The position numbers and the translations under genes were made by a program. A model generated the notes under the pieces. That model searched no databases, was not told the origin of the DNA, and worked only from the letters and a program-made list of their open reading frames with translations. A stretch of 64,000 nt of DNA from Certhia americana (Eukaryota; Chordata; Aves; Passeriformes; Certhiidae): positions 106,893,277 through 106,957,276 of the forward strand of contig CM031858.1 in assembly GCA_018697195.1 (NCBI GenBank), written 5' to 3'. Shown piece by piece: positions 13,350-28,300 of this stretch. The first letter of the stretch is position 1, and each line of letters starts with the position of its first letter.

Positions 13350-16300
13350 CTGAAAGCACAAAAAATATTAGTAATGTTAGAAGTAGAAGGACATTGTAAA
13401 CTACAGGATTCTTTTAATAATTTTTTCCTCTAAGTAATACAGATATAACATTCACATGCTACAGGAAGGCTGGTGCATTGCAAGATCTGTGGGAGGATTT
13501 TTTTTGCATCCTTTCCCTAGTACTGGTATAAGAGGCACAAGAATAGACTGAGTTTCTCTTTCAGCATGGCTTAGAAAGCAGAGGCAATAAGCCATGGCAG
13601 CAGGACACTGGCAAAGGGATTAGCAGCAATCTTCTTTTAACCACTTTCTAGATTTTAAAGCTTCAGGTGACAGAACTTAAATAAAAAGGATACTGCACTG
13701 GTTTAATATAAATAGAAGTGTAAAATGTAGATATTTTTTGCCTTCTGCCATGTATTATATAGAAGAGAAAGAGTTTACCACAGTGCTCAGTGCAGCTGTA
13801 AATTTAGGTTTGAAATAAATAGCACACTGAACAACTGAAGGGGAAGATCTTATTTTCATGGGCTCATCTTATGTGTAAAAGTAATACAGCTTGTCACCTC
13901 ACATCCTGACTTCTATTACCATTTACAGAGGGACTGCATGTCTAGAACCAGCAGGAAATGATGATAACTCAATTAGCTGGTAGAAATGATAAGAGTCAAT
14001 CTGTGAAGTTTTGCGACGTGCAGCAATTTCTTGGAAATCAAGTAAGCCATTTTCTCAGGAAGCATAGTTGTTGCAATTAAAATAATTGCAACATTTAGTG
14101 CCTGCAGACTCCAGCATCAGTTGACACCATTTAGTAACACAGGTGTTTCAAGCTGATGTTCCACCACTAGAGATTAAGAGGTCCATCAGTGACAGTAACC
14201 TGAATTTATTTTTGAACTTATACTTCTTATGCAGGACAAGATACAGTACATATCCCCACACTAATTGTGGTCTCTGATACCAGAGCTCACCACTGACTCA
14301 AATTGACTCTTACAGCAGCTACTAAGAGCTAGTGCCTCTAGAAGGAGGGGCAGCACACTGAGTGCAGGAGACATCTTTGTTTTTAATATACAAAATGCCT
14401 AAGTCTCAAAGATAACTGGACACAAGTGAGCATGTTGAAACAGGGAGAGAATTTTAAATATCAGGTGCCAACATAGCCATTTTTATATTACTCAAATGCT
14501 TTTAGGGAAAACTACACACAGAAGGGTTTCTAACTCAGAAATTCACATTTTTCTGGAGCCAGAGGATTCAAATACTTTAAAAATACCACAACAATGAGAG
14601 AACTAGAGCAGTTGCCTCTGTTGCGACCTACAGAAGTTACACATGAACCCAGAGAGAGTTCACTGACCTAGCAAGTTATAAACATTCATTGGAAGGAAAG
14701 CAGGAACTTATTACTGCTGTTGGCCAAGACCAGCAGTTTCTAGGAATGAGAGAGTATCTGCTTTCGCTTTACTATGGGTATTGTTGAAGTTGTGTATTTC
14801 CTGTTTAAAAATGTTTTTCTTCTTTAAAAAAAATCCTCAGTGGTTTTTCAGGTCAGCACTTTGGAGTCAAGGAAACTGCCTCTATAGCTACCAAAGGGAA
14901 TTTATCCACATTATACTAATTTTCAAACTGGGTCTTTTTGTGAAAAATTCAGTTATACTGTAACGGTAATTACAAAAGCTTCACAAGAAGACACTCATGC
15001 ACATTATGAAATGTCCTTTGCCTTGTGAAATAAAAATTTGGTAAAAATTTGGTTTATGAAAAAGATTGGGTAACATCACAGAGTAACTTATCCCAGCAGC
15101 ATGTGGAGAAAAGGTATATTTTAGCCTAGTTTTGGAAAGGCACAGGGATGAAAGAAGAATTTTTTCTTCTCAAAATTGGTATTCTACTACAGAGTAGGGA
15201 TCTATATAGACAAACAACTTGTTCTCTAATTTGAGCTTCATAATTTTAGCCACAATATACAACTAGGATTGTCTCAAAGGACCAACAGTTAGATGTTCTT
15301 ACAGAACTCCTTTGTATGTTTATTACATGAACAACTTCTGTACATGTTTAAAAGGCATTTAATAAAACGAATAAAAATCTTTAGCATCTTGATGCCTGTG
15401 ATATATTTTAGCAATTATGCTGCAAATATCCAGGTACGTAGTAAGAATTATAGCTTGAAATGAAACCTGAGAAGTTCAAATCTGGTATAAAAGTCATGGC
15501 AAAATCTGTGGAATATGTCCCACCATACCATGCCTCCAGTTCTCTGTATAGTTTTGTGATTTCACTGTATCTGTGAAGAGACACTTATGCACTACAATAA
15601 GCTTTCAGCTACAGATTTTTTAAAAAAAAAAACCTTGAAAGCAGACCCCTGTGTTATATTTTTTATGATACTACTCAGTAAGGACTATAGCGAGAGGCAG
15701 TTTCACTGCATTTACAGCTGCTAATAAAATTTCTTTCAATCAGCATACTTCTTAGTTGTTTCTCCAAATCTGAAATCTTAATTGTTAGCAATTACTATAA
15801 TGCTACTTTATTTGAATCTTTTTTCATGCGGAAAATTGTCCTCTATTTTCAAGCTCCTGAAAATTGGATTTCAGGAAAATAAAAGCATCCTGTTAAAAAG
15901 AAAAAATTAGTTGTGTGGAGAAAAAATTAATAAGCTTTACCTTTTGTAGTATCCAAAGATTTAACCATTGCAAGGAAGTCTGAAACCTCTTTACTGAGTC
16001 TTTGTTGGCATGCTTGTGCTTTCTGAAAGACAACAAGGATAGCTAGTTCAGAAGAGCCTTGTTCTAAGGAAAGTGTACACTTACTTATTTTACTATAGTG
16101 AAATTTTAAGATTTGGACAGCATTAAATCTTAACAAATTTCCTAGCCCAGAGATTGATCTATTAAAATTGAAAGAAATTACTTAAACTACCTTTAAAGAC
16201 ATACAAGCAAACAGAATATTTATCAACATTTTATCACTGACCAAATTTTGTTTAATTTAACATAGAAAATTAACCCCCAAAGCTTTGTTGTATGTGCCAC

Positions 16301-19300
16301 TTTTGCTCTTTCCCTCATTCTTTATTGAGCAGTTTAAAAACCTGGGAAGGGCAAGTGCTTGTTCTATGAGAAACTTCAGGACAAAATAAGCATATTCATA
16401 GGTTAACTGATAAATGGCAAGTATAGTGACCTGCAGAAACCAACCCCAAGATTCATATTTCAAGCCTGCATTCAAACAGGGAGTTATCATAAAACCATAG
16501 AATGGTTTGGGTTGGAAGGGACCTTAAAGATCATCTAGTTCCAGCCCCTGGCCAACCACACCTTCCACTAGCCCAGGTTACTCAGAGCCCCATCCACCCT
16601 GGCCTTGAACACTTCCAGGGATGGGGCACCCACAACTTCTTTGGGCAAGCTTTTCCAATGCCTCCCCACCCTCTGAGTAAAGAATTTCTTCCCAATATCA
16701 AAACAAAATCTCTCCTCTTCTCACTTATCCTATCACTACTACATCTACTGTGTAATCCCTACTACACAGCTGGCCTCTGTAAAAAGTCACTCCCCTTCTT
16801 TTTTATATGCTGTCTTTAAGGATTGGAAGGCCACAGTGAGGTCTCCTTGCAGCCTTTGCTTCTCCAGCTCTCTCAGCCTGTCTTCAAAAGAGAGGTGTTC
16901 ATTCATTCCTGGTGATCATCTCTGTGGCCCTCCTCTGGACCTGCTCTAACATGTTCACATCTTTCTTGTGCTGAGGACCCAGAGCTGTATGCAGCATTCC
17001 AGGTGGGGCCTCATGAAGGCAGAAAAGGGGGACAGAATTGCTTCCCTTGACCTGCTGGCCACTCTGACATGGCCCAGGAAGTAGCTGGTCCTCTGGGCTT
17101 CAAGTGCATTGTTATCTATTAAATAATACCATCTTCTGTAGGTTGCTGGGGACTGCCAGTGCCAGTTATCCTCCCACCTCTGCTGTGCCATAAGCTACTT
17201 TAGCATCCTGTTAAAGGTAAAAGGAATGGTACAACTGCTTGGAGTTTAGCCACATCAAGATTTTTGCACTGCAGCATCAATTTTCCTTTAAAATAGAAGA
17301 TTTTAGCAGCACATGTAGAGCAAAAAGCAAGAATCACAGGCTGAATGCTAGCATCACCAAAGACTACTCATCTCCATTGCAGGTATGAGCAGTCACTGTA
17401 CAATGCATCTGATGTGATCTGAGGAGATAAAAGATCGTTTCTGAAACACTTCATTGCCTGCTCTGTAGGGGCTGAGCTTGATGTGGGTTAGCTTTGGTGA
17501 CACCGAGACTGGAGGATAACGACTACAGTACACAAGGCTCCCTCTCCTGGCTGAAACTCTCAAGCAGTTTTCTATCTTCTATTAGCACTGGCAGAAGTGA
17601 AATTACAGCCCTGTAGCTATGATAAGCATGTCATTTTAGCCACACAGTCTGAGCAGGAATACATGACAGCAAGCAATGCAAACATAAGCAGCATTTATGC
17701 ATCAATGGGAGGAATCATCACTTTTAGTCAAAGGTATAATGAAGTATTTCAAAACAAAACAATATTAATCTGCAACTGCCCAGATGCATGAACCAAGTAA
17801 GTATTCAGCACATACTTTCAGAGTGTCCTGTAGATCTGTAACAGATACTGCATCATCTTCATCATCACTACTCAGCTGTTCCTGTGTGCAATAATGAGTG
17901 CTGTATGCAGAGTGGTCTTCTATTGCTTCCAGCCAACTCTGCAAAAGAAAAAACAGAGTTAATAGACATTTCAAAGGTCATCCCCAAAACAAAGTATCAT
18001 GTAAGCAGAACAAAATTTTCTCTTGGTATAAATAAGATAGTCATTAGTAAAATGGGACATCTCAATAGGCAAGAAATAGATTGCTAGAAAATGTAACATG
18101 CATTGCAGATGAAATATTCTGTGGGCAGAGTACCACAGACTTTACTTATTAACCCTTAAGTACATATGTAACCCACCCCTCAGTCTATCCAAGGTCATCT
18201 AAAAAAATCTTATTAATTAAGACTGTAGGGAATATATTTTGCATTTTTGGGTTTCTGTTCAGACAGCAAGGTCCCTGTGACAAAGTCTGCTTTCTTATGC
18301 ATGACAAACTCCGTGCACAAAACCTCAAGCACTATCATAATTAAGAGGTAAATTCTTTTCCTGTTCATTGGATCACAGAGTAGCTGAGGCTGGCAGGGAC
18401 CCCTGGAGGTCATCTAGTCCAACCCCTCTGCTCAAGAAGGCCCACTTAGAGCTGGTTGGCCAGGACATCCAGATGGCTTTTGAAAATCTTCAAGGATGGA
18501 GATTCCACTACTGCTCTGGGCCCCCTGTGTCAGTGCATGGTCACACCATGACACTTCTTTCTCGTGTCCAGAGAGTAATCCCTGTGGTTCAGTTTGTTCT
18601 GAAAACTGTGGACCAGTTTGCTCTGCTCCTGTCACCAGGCACCACTGAAAAGAGCCTGGCTTTGTCCCTCTTTGCACCTCTCCTCAGGCATTTATATACC
18701 TAGACAAGCTTCCCTGAGCCTCCCCTTCTCCAGACTGAGCAGTCACAGCTCCCTCAGCTTTTCCTAGTAAAAGTGATGCTCTAATCCCTTTAATCACCTT
18801 AATGTCCCTTTGTTAGGTTCTCTTTAGAATGTTTGTATTTCTTGTGTTGTGAGAAGCCCAAAACTGAGTGCCCTCAGCACTCCAGCAGCCTCCACCCCAA
18901 CTCCATCTCTTGTTAGTACACCTGTAAAAGTAAAACACTGAATATACTACAAATAGCCCTAAAAATAATTTCTCGTGTTTCAGAGACACCTTTACAGAAA
19001 ATATAATTTATTAGCTCATCTGGGAGTACGGTTAAGAGTAGAATACACCATTAAACATTCTTTTGTTTGGGATAATGAACTATGGAAGCGCAACAGAAGG
19101 AGGTTGCAATAGAAATTTACCACATGGAGAAGTAAATGACAAACAGGAAGTTAAATAACAGGGCATAATACAGGCACAGAACTGGGAGAAAAGGAAGCAC
19201 TTATTTTAAAGAAGAGGTAATTACAATGGCTCATTTTTTGCTGTTTAATCTATAATCATGCTAAAAAATTTAATATCTGCACTTATGCTACCAAGTCCTG

Positions 19301-22300
19301 ATGATCAAAATATGAAACATGCTGCTACTAATACACCTAGCAAGTAGTATGCAAATTATTCATTACAGAAATTACTGCATTTTAATAACTTTGGTAAAGA
19401 GTCATTATTACCTCTCTAGTTTGAGAAGGAAGGCTATTTTTAGGAATCTTGAAACGATGAACAGTGTCATCAAAACATCTGACAGAAAAGAAGCAACTGT
19501 CTGTAGATTTTACCTAGAGCAATGTGGAGAAAACACAAAATTAGTATAATGAATCAGTAAAAAAAAAAAAAAGAAGCAAAGTAAAAAATTATGCTTAACT
19601 CAGAAGTTTTTGCCTCAGTTTTGATCCAAGTAATTGTAATTTATAAAAACCTTGATCAGAATAGTTTTCCAAAGTGTGTTATTACATTATGAATAGTAAT
19701 ATAGAGGTTCTTATGTCTAAAAATTTTATTTGTATTCATTTTCACCACTTTATTCAGACAAAATCTTGGCAATGGTTCAAGTTCACCAGTATTAAGTAAT
19801 TAGTAGATTCTGAAAAGCAAGTCACTTGTCCACACAACATGAGTGTATATACAAGTTTAACAGAACTTATGGTGCCAAAAATGGGATAGGGCAGTTATAG
19901 AAATATAGAAATTATCTTAAATGCATTTTTCTTAAACACGTCCCCTTCCTGGGCATTATAAATGACACCTTTGTTTTCTCTGTTCACCCCTTCCAAAATG
20001 GATTCCCACAAGAATAACGGAAATCAGGGAAGTTTTCCAAATGTCACTTTCAAAATTGATTAGTCTTTCAACTGAGATCAGCTTAAGTTATGCAATCGGT
20101 CACAAGCAGCCAGGGACAGCTAAGGAGGAACTGGAGCTTTGGCTATTCCAGATCACATGCTTCAAACCGACACGGTCTGCTTTCAGGATGCCTTGTGTTT
20201 CTAAATCTTCAAGACTTTAGAAAGCAGTGAGGGAGCTTTAGGACCACTTTACATAAAAGAATACTTTGCTGGAAAGGAACAAGTGTTTCTTTCAACAGCA
20301 CAAGCTTTCTCCCTATTTTATAACAAAGATCAGGTTACCAATCCAGTGGAAGTTTTCATTAACCAGGAATGGAATACAATGGAACATAAAAAAACAACTC
20401 AGTAGTTACAACACATTTCACTTCCTACCGTGCAGACAGCTTGTGTCAGGTGCTTGCATCCCTGACGATGATCATTATTCACTGCATCAGCTCTTTGAAA
20501 GAAGAAGAGATTTAGTGAAGTGAAGACAGGAATTATTTAAATTACTTTTCAGAAATTTAAATACAGCACTCACTGTCTTCGATACCAGGAAAGCACTCCA
20601 TGTTCTAGAACTATCCAGTAGAGTTTCCAACCAAAAAATCGTGAGTTCTAAAAAAAAAAAAAAAAAAAGGCCAGGTAAGCTTAACAGAGTACTTTTAGTA
20701 CAGACAGCTCAGTGTGCAGCTGCAGTGTGAGCTGCAGAGCTGAGCTCTGGGTGGTTGGAGCCTGAGGCAAGAGATCATGAAGCAGCAATGACCCTTTGCT
20801 TAGCCCTCCCTCCTAAGGCAGCAAGGGCACAGGGACTTGTGGTGTCAGGAGCCGAGGGCTCAGCAGGAATACTGCAGACTTCCACACACTTAGACTGCAA
20901 GGGCAGAAAAACCCCAGGGGTTCCTGCGTATGGGTAACTCCTCAGAGGCACCAGCTGAAGCTGCTATTTTGTTATTGCACAATGATTAAAGAAAGGATCC
21001 AGATAGCCAAGACTCAGTTATGGGAAACCAAGGGTCAAGCAGGTAAGGAAACCTTTTCTGGCTGAGTGTGGTGAGTTTAGGGAGCCAAGCTGGGCACCCA
21101 TCCACTCACTGCAAAGGGGCTTCGGTCCCAGCAGTTAAAAGTCTCTGGTGGAAGAAGTATAATGGACAGAGTGACTCCTGCATGGTCAGGCAGAGAAGTT
21201 TCCTTAACCCTTAAAAGTAGTAAACATTCAAAAAAACTTTCAGGTTCTGCATATCCTGACAATCACAGGAACCTGAGAGTGTTCTACAATTGCAGCACAA
21301 CTCTTGTTTTTGGAACCACCTAAAGATGAAAGTTGAGCCTGCTATTCATTAAGAGGTGAAATATTGAAATGTTAATAATAATAAAATTTAATGTTAAAAT
21401 GTTAATATTAATTTCTTTTTATATTACAGGAATTGTTTATCACTGCACAATTCAATTTTATAAAACCAAATGAGAAACAAAACTCATTGAGATATCCTAC
21501 TACATCTTATCTTTCTCAAGCTTTAGCACACAGTTCTCATTTAAGAAAAGTTCCTTATATTCCAATTGCAATATAGGAAAATTTGCACTGAAGAAAATGT
21601 TAAAAGATTTCATTAGGTAACATAGTTAAGCATTCATGTAGACCTTAGATTCACTTGAGCAACACAGCAAAATGAGCTTTAAACTCTTTGAATGCCATCT
21701 TCCCACTAAGTTTTAAAATTTTCAGAAGATGATGACAAAACATTAGTCACAGTTTCTAAAAGACAATGTATCAGTCACAGATTATCAAATTAATATATTT
21801 GGGAAAGAAAAAAAAATCCACATTTTGCCCACCACACAGACAAGGAAAAAAGCCTTATCACAGTGAAGTTTTGCCACGAAAATGACCAAGAAATAGAGAT
21901 TTTAGTGACTGAGGTTAATATCAGAGTACCATGAATCTAGTAGCCACTCCATTCAGCCAGCCCATCAAAACATATTAGACTAAATTACTATTAAGTACTA
22001 CTTTAAAAATACTCCATTCATCAGTTATCACTGAAATATAGAAAAAGGACATACTGACATACATTGAAATCTTACAAGCTATTTTAGAAAAGGAAATAAG
22101 CCATACCTTCCATAGGAGACCCTCATATCGTCTCAGGGGTTTGTTGACAACCTGCACAGAAATTAAGGCTCATATAGGAATTGCTTCAACTAGACAGCCT
22201 TGGCATTTTAAATTGATACAAAAATTCCTACCTTTCCAGTTTTACCTGCCAGTATCAGTTTCATTTCTGCACCTTGGGCTAGATCAAGGGGTGTCTGATC

Positions 22301-25300
22301 TGTTTAGTAACAAGACAAGGCATGAGAATTTGATGCAAATAATGTACTTTAAAATAATTTGACACTCTTTACCCATCAGTTTGGCCTCCAAGACTCTACA
22401 CTTACTTGGAATTGGGGAACATCAACTCCTCAGGGGTGGAAGACTTAAAAGGGTATTGAACTTTAAGGCACTGCAGTGCTCATCAGAGTTCTACTAACTG
22501 TAGAGAGCCCTTTGCCCTTATTGATTTAAATTTTATTTTAGCTTCCAGCAATAAAAACAGTTTAGAACACTCACAAATACAAAGACAGAGGCATCTTTAA
22601 ACAGGGAACAAGAATACAGTTTGCATAACATCTGCATCAAGTTCTCCTCTTTTGGGTTTCATTAGAAGCCTTCTTCTGAGGAGTCACTTTGTCTTGGACA
22701 CATTTTGAATCTTGGGTTTTTTTGTTACCTGTGTTCAATGTTTAGCATCAAAAAACAAAAGCAAGGCACATTTCACTATTGAGACAGTTACAAAATTTTC
22801 CAGAAATGGGTAAGCTTGGAAAATAAAAGCACATACAAAGTATTCTGCTACAGTTCATTAGCCTCTTGCAATTTAGTCACTGTTGGCCTTCCTTTATTAG
22901 TGACACAAAGCTTGTAAGGCACAGTTAGATTTTCCCTGGACACTGCGTAGTAAGTAACAGAGCTTACAGAATATGTTGAATTTGTGTCTCCACTTAAGAT
23001 TTAACATACTTTTCATTTGGTACTCACCATTTTTGTTTTTTATTTTAGGATCTGCTCCATTTTTCAGAAGTTTCAGTGCACAGTGCTTATGAGCACGGTA
23101 TGCTGCACAGTGCAAGGGCGTGTTCCCCATCTGATCTGTACAGTTGATATCAGGTGGCTTGCGCTTGTTTAACTAGAAAAAAACCAAAATTCTGCTTACT
23201 TACCAGTTTCCCCCCCCCCCCCACCAGATGTCATATTCTCTCTTTTTAAAATTAGTTGCTCCTAACTAGGATGCTTCAGTGTAGATCTGGCAACAAAGAG
23301 GGCGCTTAGCAAGTGTTATGATGAAGGCAAGGACTGCAACAATCAAACAAGACATTTAGCTAGAGTAAGGAACTTCAGTGTTTTGTTGGCTATATCCCTT
23401 CCACCTCTGTTGCACAAGATGGACACATTTTTCTGCTCAACTGCACAGTGCCAGGGGAAGTTGCCCAGTATTGCAGTTCAGTCATTGACACGTTAGAATG
23501 GCTCTGCCCAGTTCTCTACTGTCAAAAATCTGCTGTTCTTCATAGAACTCCAATTCTACTGCCCAGTTCTACTGTCAAAAATCTGCTGTTCTTCATAGAA
23601 GACTCCCAGGCACAGTGCAGAAGTTAGCACAGGGCAGTGCTAAATCCAGAAAAAAAAAATATGCAGCCCACCCTGTTTCAGAGAGTAAGAACTTTGTACT
23701 AAAGGGTGGCAGACTTGCCAGTCTTAATGCCAGATATCCTAGGCAATTTAGAGCTCCTAGTGTAGGTAATCTGTTACACAAACAGTTTTGCTGCATCCTT
23801 AATTCTATTAAGACAAAAGTAGCTATGTAACAAAGGTGAAAAAAAAAACCCAACCGAAATGGAGTTTTACTTGCACACAATAGAAATGTTTTGAGAAACT
23901 GACCCCTTCAAAGAGAAGGGTCATTAAGCATGACACTGCTAACTACCCTAAAACATCACTACACTTCTACTCAAATATGTGGCTACTGGATGTGTACATG
24001 GGGGCTGGACTGAATGATCTGTAAGAGGTCCCTTCCAGCCCAAACCATTTCATGCACTATCAGCCACTTAAACTCACAAGCCAGATGGGAATGCCTTAAT
24101 AGAAAGGCTAAGTTACTTATAAGCAGCCTTAGGAGACCAGAGTCACAAGTGCATGACAACAATTTTTGAGAAACCCAGTTTAAGTATTCGCATTAGCCAT
24201 ATGCTATCTTTGAAAAATTACTCCATAATAACAGAATTTCCATGGCCACAATCTAACATCAACAGCAGCCACCTTATATGTACTTCAGAAATAGTCCTCT
24301 GAGGGATTAACTACAATAGCTGTTGTTTACAGATCAACTGGTAAGAGAACAAAAGTCAAGAAGAGGGACTTGGTGGCAGTATACCCTCATTAACATAGTA
24401 GTCAAATACTTTCACTCCTGAAGACTCCTAAGCTTTAGCTCCTTCCAGACAGCTGGAAACACATTCACACAAAGCTGTTACATTCATTTTCTCTTCCAAC
24501 TTCTTGCCTCCATACCTTTTAAGCCAGTGCTTTCAGCACCTTATGCCATGTTACAAGGGAATATTTGGAAGAAAGCTTTGTACATCAACTCACTGAGATA
24601 AAAGTCTCTCCACTCACTTCAGGAAATGTACAGTACATTTTTGAAACTCACAGGAAGAATACATGTGATCTGATATGAATCAGATCATGAATACATGAGG
24701 CTTTCCCTCAAGTAGATTAAAAAGCCTGGGTTAAGATTCAGCTACTGAAGATATAACTTCTAGTAAATAACATGTTCTGGTGTTAGGTGTCACAGTAAAT
24801 GTAGATGTAAGCAGCTGAAGTTTCATGAGCATAATAGTCTGTTATAAGTCTGTTATAAGTCTGTTAGTAAAAAAATTTAAGTTGGAGTAGAAAGGCCTGA
24901 ACAATAAGTAGAGAAAGTATGGGGAATTCTGGAGCTAAAGGGCAGTTCTGAAGAGCTACACAAATTCTGCACAGAGATATTAACTTAAGGGTAGGAAAGT
25001 CAAAGGGGTTTACACCATAGTTTTAAGCGTATTCCAATGAACACCTGTTAAGAATTAACTTAAAACTGATTCCCACTCAAAAATGTGACAGTACTTTGAA
25101 AAGTTTTAGAGGTCAATATATAGCTGTCTTCACATATACAGAGCTCAAAGATAGCAAATATTAAAAAGAAAAAAATAAAATCACTTAGAAATTATAATGT
25201 TCACAGGGAGAATTACACGTTCATGCATAGTTACATGCCACATGAGAGAAAGCAGTTTTTAATGACAGATTTCTATAAGGAGCCACTTTTTTTCTGATTT

Positions 25301-28300
25301 TTTTTTCACATCAGCTTAAAGATTAGTCAGTAGACATGTAACAAATATTAAAATTATCAGAATCAAGAACAGATCACTTATGTCTGCGTATTAATTACTA
25401 TTACTACAACTGTGCAGTGTATTAATATACTATTTTTCCACATCTTAGATGCTGTGTACAGTTCTGGTTCTCTCTCCATTTCAAAGAGGACAGCACAAAA
25501 AGTCCAAATAAGAATTACAAGGATGACCAAAGATTTAACAAGCATTTCCATACAGGGCATTAGAAAGACAAGTGCTCTTCGGGCTATAAGAAAAAAATGT
25601 AAAAGGAGGAACTAAATTGTGAACAGGTATTCACTTCTGGCTTCTAGGCAGAAAAAATAAAGAACATCAAGTATCTCACATTTGTGAATTTTGATGCCTG
25701 AAAAGGCATTATTAAAGCTGCTAAGTAGGTAGGAACTGTTCCATACTGCATGTCTTACTTCCAAGGACGCTCTTCAGGACTCTGAAAAACTTGAGTTCAA
25801 GCACTGGGACTCTGCTTCAAAACCCAGATGGAACTGGTCCTGAGTAATCTGATCTAGTTCTTTCTGCTCTGCAAACAAGAGCTGGATTAGATCACGTCCA
25901 GAGGAACCCTCCAGTCTTTCTGTGATCTGCTGCTGCCACAGCCTTACCATGCTACCACACTGTTCATCTGGGATTATGATGAGTGTGCACACACACACAT
26001 ATACAGTTTACAATTTCTGCTCATCATGAAACTGTGTTGTGCAGATGGCTGTCCATTAAAAACTACAGCGAATGCCAACAACAAAGAGCTTTCTTTCAAG
26101 ATTAAAAACAGGCCACACTGTGGTGAAAATCTAGGCATCCATAATATTAAGGTATCCACAATAACATAATTAACTTATCTCAGCAGACAATGAACCATTA
26201 TGCTGCTGTTTACAATAACTAGCTTATTCTTTCTAAAGGATTTAAAACATGAAAGAAGTTGAAAACTGCTGTTTTTGCAACCTCCAACAAAGAGGAAAAT
26301 CCTTGAGGGTTCAGCACCTTACCAATTTAACATGGGGCATAGCACTAATATTCCAAAATCACAGCCTTTGAAAGGCAAAGCACAAAGTCATATTTTGTTA
26401 CATTAGCATTATGGATTAAGTCACTTGACTTGAACTCTTACCAAGGCAGTCAGTTTCCCTGTTTCCCCCTCTCTTGCTGCTCCTAAGAGGAGTTCTTCCA
26501 GTTTCCTTTCTTGTGTCCTTTCCACTGCTGTTTAAAAAAAAAAAAAAGTAAGGTCAGTCTCAGTAAAGTACATATGAAATACAGCATTCAAAAAAGTGTA
26601 GCAAAACAAGCCTAGAGAAGCAAGATTATTTATTTCCAGTATTATTTATTTGGGACAGGTATAAAAAGAATATTTACTCAAAAAGTCTGTGCCAGAGCAA
26701 AAATATGTTCAAAACATATAAAATTTGACAAGATGTTCAAGTTTGTTTACACATAAACATATATATTATTATTTTTTTTAACACTTAAAACCAAGCCCAC
26801 TCCCTGGAGAAAAGAAAATGGGAAATATGCAACACCCTCATCTCAGATCTTTCCTATGTTCTTTTCAGCTTCTCTTCTACTCTTCTTATCCTAGAAAAAT
26901 TTTATTCTTCTCTAATGATTCAGCAGATGAGCAGTGGAAATGAGTTATTGTGGATGCAAAATCCACAGATCACTTCTTGAGTTAGATCTTGATTACTATG
27001 AGAGATCACTTCTTACATGCAATCTGTGGTAGTGGATACAGAGCTTCATCAGAATTTAAGAGTATTGCATGGTAATACCAGGAAGCAACAATTTTTGAAC
27101 TCTCTAAAACTATAATCAGTGAACTAGATTAGTATTTGGATACCATCTGCCTTATCTCTGACACCTGTGAGGCCATGAAGAAAACAAGCAGAAGGTTTTT
27201 ACTTTTTATGCCTTTTGACACAATGTCCAAGACTGCAATAGCAAGTCCTAAATCTGATGCATAGCTGGGTCACCTTTGCAAACAGTTCAGAATTCTGCTC
27301 TCTAATGATTTGCTTTACACAAAGCCACTTACTGTTCTTGACTTGAGTTTTATCTCTTCCAGTGAGCCAAGGCTTTGACTGCCCATGGACCATTCAAAGC
27401 TGTAGCAAGGACTACCCCAGCAGGACTGAAATAGTTACCTGAATAATGCTATTTGTATTCATAATACTTAACTCTTGAGTCACAAAGAAACCCCACTTGT
27501 CAGTACTACAGACAAGAACCAAAAACTATGATTATTTTCTTTCTAATAACCAAATTTAAAAAGAAAATTCAACTGAACTTCTGCAACTTGCAGGAAAAAG
27601 AAGCAGCTTTTAGAATGCACAAGTGTTAAAAATGCCCCACCCAAACAAACTTTGACCTACTACAGTTACCTTCCAACATATTCCTTATGTCTTTGTCATG
27701 AGTAACTTCTTTTGCAGTTTCTCCACTGCCGTTAACAATAGAAGGATCAGCATTATACTGCAAGAGTAACATCACCACCTCCTGAAAGACAATTTAAAAA
27801 ACAATGCTTATCTGTCTGTGTATGTGCAAGGCCACAATCAGGCTTTCCAGCTATTGACATCCTGTAAGATGAGCTCAGGAACCAACGGCTTCTCACCACT
27901 GCTGATTTCTTATGAAAACAGGAAGGGATGTTTTAGAGAGATTGAAGAGCGGGACTGACTGCAACCCTTTCTCTCCCATAAGTGAGGTTGAAGGAGCCAA
28001 CAGGAGGTACAGCTAAATAGACTGACCTTGAAAAGCTAGTGTACCTGGTGTGAATGCTGAATTTGACAGATAAAAATTGTACAATTAACTCTTTTGACAA
28101 GACAGTAAGTAGTCACTCCTTCTAAAGGGTGAAGATGTTACCCACAGAGGTAGTACTAGTTTTGGAATGTTGGTGGCAAGGGGGGGAAAAAAATCAAACT
28201 TGGGACACATTACACAGGCCTATAAAAAGATCTTTAGTTCTAGTTAACTATGAAGAAAAAGCATTTACAGACACCAAATGGGCCCGTGTGTCCTAATTTA

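Larger units (their letters stand above)
23173..26441 (-). other. OSBPL1A: OSBPL1A intron, coding exons 5-6
   Basis: 3.3 kb intron. It contains a C13 run (23210-23222), a 55-bp-offset duplication (23504-23600), a short CR1 tail (24000-24052), three 12-bp steps of 'tctgttataag' near 24836-24866, and a weak ancient CR1-like segment (25425-25615). Confidence 0.65.

Noticed and set aside
22246..22299. Shorter version of OSBPL1A exon 7 using the GTAAAA donor
   Set aside because: It ends in phase 1 and shifts exon 8 out of the RRYEGLLWK frame. The donor at 22231 fits.
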